A stretch of DNA of 64,000 nt from Hysterangium stoloniferum (lineage: Eukaryota; Basidiomycota; Agaricomycetes; Hysterangiales; Hysterangiaceae), in the NCBI GenBank assembly GCA_015178975.1, contig WHVD01000001.1:3534001-3598000 (forward strand), in the 5' to 3' direction. Every line of letters starts with the position of its first letter. The first letter of the stretch is position 1. The notes beneath the pieces were generated by a model. The model made no database searches. It had not been told where the DNA came from and saw only the letters and a list, made by a program, of their open reading frames with translations. Positions 56,810 through 64,000 of this stretch are shown piece by piece. Made by a program: the position numbers and the translations under genes.

Positions 56810-59800
56810 ATAATGGTGGTGGTCCATATGTCTTTAAAATCCATGGTGAATTGTATCACCAGCACGGTTCCTTGATTCCTTATGGAGAAGGTGTATCACA
56901 TAGTTATGCACAGCTTTACATCCATGATCCTGCATTGGTACAGGAGGATGGACTCAGACAGGCATTGCAGCAGAGGCAGAATCACAGGGAAAATCAAAGC
57001 CTAAACAACCAAACTTTTTCTGACCTCCAGGATATGATGGAGCAATATAATCCCTTTATACAACTCTATGGCCAGGCACATGAGCGATTGAGGACACAGG
57101 CAGAGACTCCAAGATTATATGTTAGGCTGAGCTACAAGGCTTTTGATGATCCCAGATGGTACAATCTTCCAACCGGTGATGAACTTGCAGTCATTCTCCC
57201 TGGAGAGGGTGATACAGGTCCTGGTGATCCAAGGGATATTATAGTTCAGAGGAGAGGGGGCCAGTTCCATCATGTGCATGATGCACAAGCCATTTATACA
57301 CCTCTTCATTATGTCAGGCTCTTCCCCAGGGGTGAGCGTGGTTGGTCATGGGATATTTCCTATGCAAATCAAAATTGGCAGCCCCAACCTGAACAGCAGG
57401 ATGAAGATGAAGATGAAGAAAAAAGTCAGAAAGTGACCCAATGTGAATATTATGCCTATCGCCTATTTCCCAGAGCACATGAAGCCATGACCCTTTTTTA
57501 TGCACAAAAGCTATTCCAGCAGTATATTGTCAATGCTTGGGCAGTAACAGAGCAGTGCAGATTGAGATTTCTCAGGGATAATCAACCAAGGTTATGTGCA
57601 GAACTTTACAACCAAGTGGTTGATGCATTTACCACACGATGTCAGCACAGATGCCAATAGTATTGGCCAGAGGGTGATACTCCCTTCTACATTTACTGGC
57701 AGTTCAAGGGATATGAGACAAAGTTTACAAAATTCATTTGCAATTGCACACAAGTATGGCAATGCCAGCTGCTTCATCACCATGACTGCTAATCCCAAGT
57801 GGAAGGAGGTTACTGATGAATTGCTTCCTGGACAGACTCCTGCTGATCATCCTGATTTGTTCTCCCGTATCTTTGCTGCCAAGAAGGCTAAGTTGCTCAA
57901 GATGATCACAGAGGACCACATCTTTGGTAGAACAGTAGCCCATATCCATGTCATTGAATTCCAAAAGCATGGTCTTCCACACATGCACTGCCTCATATGG
58001 TTTGATGACCACAATAAGCCAAGGACACCAGAAGATGTCGACTCAATGGTCTCTGCCTGTTTTCCAGATCCTGAAACACATCCCAGACTGTTTAATTTAG
58101 TAGGACAACTCATGACCCATGGCCCCTGTGGGGCTGAACATCCAAATGCTGCCTGTATGGTAGATAAGAAGTGTAGTAAATACTATCCAAAGGATTGGTG
58201 TGAAGCTTCCATTGTCAATGAGGAAGGCTATCCAACATGCCATCGCCCCAACAATGGAAGGGTTTATCAAACTCCCAAGTTTACATATGACAACAGACAT
58301 GTTGTCCCTTACTCCCCTGGAGAGTTGACCTTTACCAATAGGTCAATGAAGTACATGCATAAATACTGTTACAAGGGCCATGATCATAACTATGGAATTT
58401 GGAAAGACACCAGATGAGATTCAGCAGTACCTTGATGCACATTATGTCAGTGCACATGAATCTGTCTGGCAATTAATGCGCAATGAACTCCACACCCAGG
58501 TTCCTGCAGTAATGGCACTTGGTGTCCATCTCCCTGGGGAAAACACTGTACTTTTTGATGGTGATCAACGTCCTGCTGAGGCTTTACAAAGGGCAGAGCT
58601 TTCAGGGACAACTCTCATGGCTTATTTTGAAGTTAATGCCAAGGGTCTCATTGGTTATAATGGACAGCATGCCCAGGATACATTTTATATGGACTTTCCT
58701 GAGTATTTCACATATGTACCCAAGAAGAAATCATGGAAGCCACGTCAAAGTGGTTTTTCCATAGGGCACATTCATTTTGTCAATATTGCCAGTGGGGAAA
58801 GATTCCACCTAGCAGCAGGGCAAATTGTTTTTTGTGAATGGTCCAGGTGGCACTGGCAAGTCCTTTGTATGGAATACTCTTGCACATGCATGTTGTTACA
58901 AGGGCTACATTGTGCTTTGTGTGGCATCTTCTGGAATTGCATCAATGATTCTCGAGGGTGGTCAGACTTCTCACAGCACATTTTCAATCCCTGTTCCCTG
59001 TGAGAAGAATGCTCTATGTCATATCAAAAAGGGTTCAGAAAAAGCAGAGCTTATGAAGAAGGTCTGACTGATTATCTGGGATGAAGTTCCAATGCAGTCA
59101 CATTTCACATATGAGGCAGTTGACAGAACCCTGAGAGATTTATTAGACAAGGAAGATCTTCCCTTTGGAGGGATTCCTGTAGCCTGGGGAGGTGACTTCC
59201 AGCAGACTTTGCCTGTTGTACCCAAGGGTTCAAAAGAACAGATCATTGGACAATGTATCCAGAAATCAGAACTGTGGAAGCATATCAAGGTCCTGTTCTT
59301 GAAAAAGAATATGCGGGTGGATCAGGATGATCCAGATAGTCAACAGTTTGCTCAGTGGCTATTGGATATAGGCCATGGAAAGGATTTACCTTTGGATCAT
59401 ACAATGGATATCCCTCCTCATATGATCTGTGGTCCAGAAATGTCTGATCTAATTGCTGAGATATATCCAGACATCCATGTGGATAGAGACCAAAGAGATT
59501 GACAAGATGGAGACTTCTTAGACCAGGCAATTCTGTGTCCAAGGAATTCAGAGGTTGATGAGATTAATTCAGAACTTCTGAATAAATTCCCTGGGGAGAG
59601 TTGTGTATACCACCGTGCTGATACTGCAGAGGGAGACAGTGATCCTTGAGGTGAAGCCAGGAGTGCCATTGATGCTATTACAGAATATGGATCCACAGAG
59701 GGGGCTTTTCAATGGGACACAATTGTGATTGGTGAAAATGGAAAATCATTTGCTTCAAGTGTGGATCCTAACTGGACCATGTACTGGAAAAATGGCATTT

Positions 59801-60076
59801 CTTTCATGGATCAAAATATTTACAAATGATGATCAACTGCCACTTAAACTGCATCGTATTCAGTTTCCAGTGCGGTTAGCATTTGCAATGACAATTAACA
59901 AGTCACAGGGACAGTCTTTGAAAGTGGTAGGAATAGATTTGAGAATGGCAGTGTTTGGACATGGGCAATTGTATGTGGGACTTTCAAGGGGAAGAAGTTG
60001 GAATAGGATAAAAATATTATTAAAAGAGACAAAGAGAACAGCAAATATAGTGTACAAAGATGTATTATTAGATTGA
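56810..60076 (+). pseudogene. Helitron H3 RepHel gene, broken
   Basis: The best Helitron copy. The N-terminal part starts at GGGPYVFKIHGELYHQHGS. The Rep domain has FITMTANPKW (57773-57802), HUH motif GLPHMHCLIW (about 57970-58000) and YMHKYCYKGHD (about 58350) with its tyrosines; it would nick and rejoin single-stranded DNA. The PIF1-type helicase has Walker A NGPGGTGKS (about 58840), IIWDEVPMQSH (Walker B), GGIPVAWGGDFQQTLPV, TINKSQGQSL and YVGLSRGRS (about 59970), stop near 60076. Lesions: frame change near 57640, another near 58400, a deletion joining SGERFHLA to FFVNGPGG at about 58815 (roughly 1 kb of the family's middle is absent), TGA for Trp near 59066 and 59502, and further frame changes near 59600-59760. 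The proline-rich leader of H2 is absent. Confidence 0.92.
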
Positions 60077-60139
60077 AGTTTTAATGTATTTATTGTTTTG
60101 ATTGAATTTTTTTTAATAGTGATTGTGATATGTAAATAC

Positions 60140-60290
60140 TTAGAAGTTCTCAGAAATACTTAAGAGTCATGGACATGGGGGGGTTTGGGGGGTGAAGCCC
60201 TCCAACAAGCTGGAGCCCGCAGCGAAGTTGTGGGGCAGGTCATGAAGTGACCACCCCGTAGCATAGCAAGGGTTCCCAGGCTTGTATATA
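60140..60290 (+). repeat. Helitron-associated GC-rich hairpin module, copy 2
   Basis: Follows H3 by about 65 bp. Hairpin GGGGCAGGTCA-TGAAG-TGACCACCCC at 60232-60257. Same module as 51518-51650. Confidence 0.75.
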
Positions 60291-60589
60291 AGTTAATTCA
60301 CATTGGTGGGTCCATGGGTGTCATTGCTGAGTTATCAAATAGAAGCACCTGCAAGTGATGCGAGCAGTATGTTCCCACCGTCTGATCTGCAAGCAAAGTG
60401 AGTCTTATTTTTCTCATGGTCTGTATCTGTGAGTGAAGTGAGCCTTGGGTTTCCCATGCCCACAATGGCACACCAGTTACATTGTTGTCACACACATTTG
60501 TGATGTAATGCACTCAGTCACGTGATGCACCACTTCACTCATGTTGTGCAACTGGGTGCATTATGTCACAAACACACCCATTTGTATGT
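60291..60589. other. Spacer with a single unit of the 43356 repeat
   Basis: 60480-60580 resembles the ~87-bp units at 43356-43622 (CAACTGGGTGCATTA). GCAAGCAAAGTGAGTC and GAGTGAAGTGAGCC words repeat at about 60392-60442. Confidence 0.4.
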
Positions 60590-60952
60590 GTGTTGTCCAA
60601 TTTCAAACAAGAGTGGATAGGAAACCTGTGGGTTCTGAGAATATGCAAAGGACAAAAGACAAGTAGAAACCAAGTCAATATTCTGATCAGATTGTATGTA
60701 CAAATAACTACTTGGCTGTACTACTAATTCATACATACAAAAAGACATAACAAGAGTACAAGAACACAATAAAGCAGATGTCAAAACTAATAGAGAAGAA
60801 GGGGTAAACTGAACCAGATGCAAAATGGGCAAAGATGGATTGAGAACAAGGGGCTCTGGAATGTCTGGGTTTGGTGTATTGTTCATATGATACAGAGAGT
60901 TGGGTGCATATAGGATGAGGTCTGGGTCCTGGTGGGGTTTCTGGTCATAACA
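60590..60952 (-). repeat. LTR fragment, family B-like (fossil)
   Basis: TGTTGTCCAATTTCAAACAAGAG.. to GGTCATAACA at 60952, similar to 20050-20422 (AAACCTGTGGGTTC, CATACAAAAAGACATAACA, GATGGATTGAGAACAAGG). The other end is missing. Old. Confidence 0.75.
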
Positions 60953-61656
60953 GTGCTCCAGTATTTCCAAACAGAGCAGATAGTATGATATGCTTTCCTG
61001 ACTGGATGGCTGAAATACTAAGAGTCATAAGGTGGAGAGCTGCAGCTTGCAGATGATGTCTTCAAGGGTATTAAAGGGGGAGTACAGTGGCTGAAGACTA
61101 AACAGGGGTAATCTAAGTTGATATTTGAACTAAGGAATAGTAGCATACATGGTAGGAACTTTATACAAAGGTGTAATGGATGAGCAGAGGTCCAATCAAG
61201 GAAGTGAGAAGTAGTGATGGGTTAAAATAAGTATGGGAAGGAGTAGGGATCAAGCTAGAAAGGGTATGAGGTGGCAGATAATGTTTACATGTAGACCAGG
61301 TGACAGGAGAGCATCAGCATTGGGTCACTGCATCTACTGCCTCTAATGCTTCAGTGCATATTCAAGCATATCAAATGTCGAGGTTCAGCAAGTTGACATG
61401 TTGTGAGGCATGAGACTGATAAACATATTCAACTCTTTGAGGATACCTTGCCAAGCTGGAAGGACAATATTTGTCAAGTGGATTATCTTGTAAGCAAGGT
61501 TCTGCAGCTAATGCAGTGGTTTGCTGTCAGTTCAGTGGTCTGAAACTAGTCCTAATAAACCTTTACAAGTGCTAACTTCACAGGAAGTATGGTTGTTTCA
61601 AGTTCGAGGTGTTCTTCCTCATTCAGTGACTCCACTTCATCAACCCAACCTCAACA
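60953..61656. other. Spacer, nothing recognised
   Basis: No supported gene or repeat. Confidence 0.4.
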
Positions 61657-62016
61657 TTGTCTGCCAGCTCCTCACCACTGACAACTATTGTGGCATCCTC
61701 GCCTGCCATTCCAGCACTCAACTCATCCAACTCTGCCAGTTGCACAATCAAACCCTCATCAACTGTGCTGCCAGCCCCTCCATTGAGCACACCATTCATT
61801 GAGCACACCATTGGCATCTTTCTTTTTTACATCAAATTGTCGGACCAGCAATTTAGCTACAAGGTTGATGATGTGCAGGAAGCAACAAGTATGACATGTA
61901 GAGCTGCCAAAGGATGGGACCATGTCCTTGGACTCTCTGATCATGGTGTCATTGTTAGATGCACTATAACAGGTCATGCTCAAGATCTACAGCAGTTTTC
62001 AGCATGGAGTAAGTGA
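61657..62016 (+). other. Unrecognised 119-codon open frame
   Basis: A serine/proline/threonine-rich first half (SSPAIPALNSSNSASCTI), then FFYIKLSDQQFSYKVDDVQE and AAKGWDHVLGLSDHGVIVRC. It lies directly upstream of a Gypsy integrase tail and may be foreign sequence or a decayed host exon. I do not know the family and see no start context or intron that would confirm it. Confidence 0.25.
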
Positions 62017-62059
62017 TTTTGTCATCCACTGCACCTTATCTTAAAATCTTACCATGCTA

Positions 62060-62337
62060 ATGCACACCAAGGTAAGGAGGTACCCTACAAGGAGGGTGAT
62101 CTTGTTATGGTATCTACTACACATTGGCAATGAAACTACAAATGGAAGGGGAAAAGTGTCACTAAGTTCATGCCACAGTTTGACAGCCCCTATGAAGTTC
62201 TAAAAGCCTTCCCTGAGAAATCCAAATACACCTTGCACCTGCCCAACAATCCAACCACCTACCCTGGATTCCATCCAGCCTCCTCAAACCTTTCATTCCC
62301 AATGATGCCACCCTTTTCCCTAACCGAGAGATCATCC
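62060..62337 (+). mobile_element. Gypsy integrase C-terminal fragment G4 (fossil)
   Basis: The stretch YKEGDLVMVST, KFMPQFDSPYEVLKAFPE, YTLHLPNNPTTYPGFH is the integrase tail of a Gypsy element unlike G1-G3. Cut by the LTR of G5. Broken, with a few interruptions, and old. Confidence 0.75.
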
Positions 62338-64000
62338 ACGTCTCTGTCTATATCCAACCTTGTCCCGCATGTCAGTCACCAGACCCCACTCAGAAAACCT
62401 GTCATCCCTCTAACAGAGCCCCATTCCTGTTTTAGTCAAATGACCTGTCACAATTCGGACTCCACTTCCACTCTGTTTCCCGTTATGGTTTATGATTTGT
62501 CACTATTCGGACTCCGCTCCATTCCATCCTGTTCCTAACACCAAACTTGGTGTTTACTATTCCCGTTTTATGTTTTGCTCATTTGGTTTCATCATTACTG
62601 GATTTGGTATGTCATTCACTCCACAGTCTATTTAAACTGGCAGATGTTGTACATACAATCCAGTCAGAAAATCGGCTTAGTTTCCCCCCAGTAATCTAAT
62701 ACATTTTCCGCTCTAAACTCCTACTTGAATTACATCGCTCACACTAGTCGGAGCCCACAGGCTCCGGCACATCTATCTCTCTTACCTATCTCAACTCATG
62801 ACCTCATGACCTCTGACCTATGACCCCTTGACCCACGACCCCCACCCGGACTCCCCAGGATTCCCATCTGCCTGTCTGAAATTGGACAACACGATCTAGC
62901 AAGGGTGCAGCTTATAAGCTGAAGCCAAGTCCTACCAGATATTCCGTGGGTTTCTCCAGAGACCCGCCATGTATGTACCTTAACAGTATTTTCTGGCTAA
63001 GACTCGCAGATTGTTTTCATTATGCCACCAAGAAGCAAAGCGGACACACAGGCATCATTACCTGGACCATCGACTCTTCATTCCCCATTAACTTTGTATA
63101 CCAGCCAGATGCTTGCGAACCAGTCAGAACCCATGGAAGAAGCCCATATTGAAGAAGTCCCAGAACACCAGGACGAATCCAAGTACAAGGATGAATCCGT
63201 GGCCCCTGACAAGGGCAAAGGTGTCAAAAATCCTCCATCTATTGAACGACCGCACTTGGAGGGCCCTACTTCTGAATTTTTAGCAGGTACTATAGATAAA
63301 TTTATGACGCACCTGCTCGAAGAACGAAAGAAAAAGGAACAAGAACCTCGATGGTCAAAAGTCAATGCTCCAGAACCCTTCACAGGTTCCAACCCAAACA
63401 AACACTCTACTTTCCTCATGCAATGTCGCTTCAATTTCCGTGATTGATCCACTGCATTCTCCATGGACTCCTGAAAAGTCAACTATGCACATTAATACTT
63501 GTCGGGATCCATGTTGAAATGGTTTGAACCAGCTTTTAGCGGAATTTCTGAGGAAGAGCCACTTTGGCTCGAAGATTGGGATGCTTTTGTTGAGGAGCTT
63601 GAAACCAACTTTGGCCCATATGACCCAACAGGAGAAGCCGAGAACAGTCTCACGAATCTTCATATGAAGGACACACAGCGCATCACAGACTACATTGTCC
63701 AATTCAATAATCTTGCAGCTCGTTGTCAGTGGGGCAATCCCACTCTCCACCACCAATTCTATGCCGGTCTGCCATCCCACCTTAAAGATGAAGTCTCGAA
63801 AGGAGAAGATGGCAAGCCAAAAACCCTGTCCTGTATGCACCTCAAAGCTCAAAATGCGGATGCACACTATTGGGAATGCCATGTGGAAGTTACCCACGAG
63901 ACCTCCATGGACAAAGTAAACAAGTCCACGGCCAATAAAACCAACAACAACAACTCGTCAACCAGCAACCAAAACTCCATGCAATCTGACAAGAAGAACA
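62338..64000 (+). mobile_element. Ty3/Gypsy element G5, LTR family A (fossil, cut by window edge)
   Basis: A 5'-truncated LTR (62338-62985, about 170 bp missing) ends ACCTTAACA. The same leader as in G1 follows (GTATTTTCTGGCTAAGACTC), then gag from ATG 63022 (MPPRSK; GTIDKFM, NAPEPFTGSNPNK, LSGS-type core, asparagine-rich tail beginning at about 63935). Pol lies beyond the window. Broken, with a few interruptions in gag. Same family as G1 but on the opposite strand. Confidence 0.92.

Overview
This window looks like a transposon-dense stretch of a filamentous basidiomycete genome, probably an agaricomycete. The evidence is the company of elements: Ty3/Gypsy and Ty1/Copia elements with fungal-type gag and pol, DD34E Tc1-like transposons, Helitrons with a proline-rich leader, two HNH-nuclease genes of a type I recall as common in mushroom-forming fungi, and short introns of about 45-75 bp with GT..AG ends. 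I cannot name the species. No rRNA, CRISPR array or bacterial operon is present, and very little host coding sequence survives.

Layout. 1-7.5 kb: a minus-strand Gypsy element running off the left edge, with a nearly whole Tc1-like transposon (T1, 760-2366) inserted in its integrase region. 7.5-11.2 kb: old LTR tails, several tandem-repeat arrays including a 480-bp C-rich array, and a gag-like fossil. 11.2-17.2 kb: a quieter island with two head-to-head HNH-nuclease genes (13645-14957 minus; about 15451-16416 plus), both lightly damaged. 17.2-28.7 kb: three related Tc1-like copies (T2, T3, T4), two arms of a 1.2-kb inverted duplication (19337-20534 and 26686-27885), a Copia gag fragment, and a Harbinger-like MITE copy. 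28.8-36 kb: solo LTRs and a minus-strand Copia fossil that carries three later insertions, one of them a small solo LTR with a tRNA-like sequence inside. 36-43.4 kb: a short secreted-peptide remnant, two Gypsy pol fossils, and a Tc1-like element (T5) at their junction. 43.4-47 kb: tandem repeats, a perfect solo LTR, a solo Tc1-type terminal repeat and a small unknown two-exon reading frame. 47-60.3 kb: three Helitron copies in the same direction, separated by a remarkable chain of minisatellites. 60.3-64 kb: old LTR and pol fragments and the start of a second copy of the left-edge Gypsy family, now on the plus strand.

How it fits together. The nesting gives a relative order: the Gypsy, Copia and Helitron bodies are older than the Tc1, solo LTR and MITE insertions inside them, several of which still have perfect target-site duplications (TA, TAA, GTGGG, CATGG, TTGTA, CCTTG). 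Copies of the main LTR family differ largely at CG positions (CG, TG or CA), as expected from cytosine methylation. The most unusual structures are the tRNA-bearing solo LTR, the Tc1 terminal repeats that are each bounded by inverted copies of their own tip, the ~300-bp exon-plus-intron modules repeated four times upstream of a Helitron, and the run of five successive 18-19 bp minisatellites.
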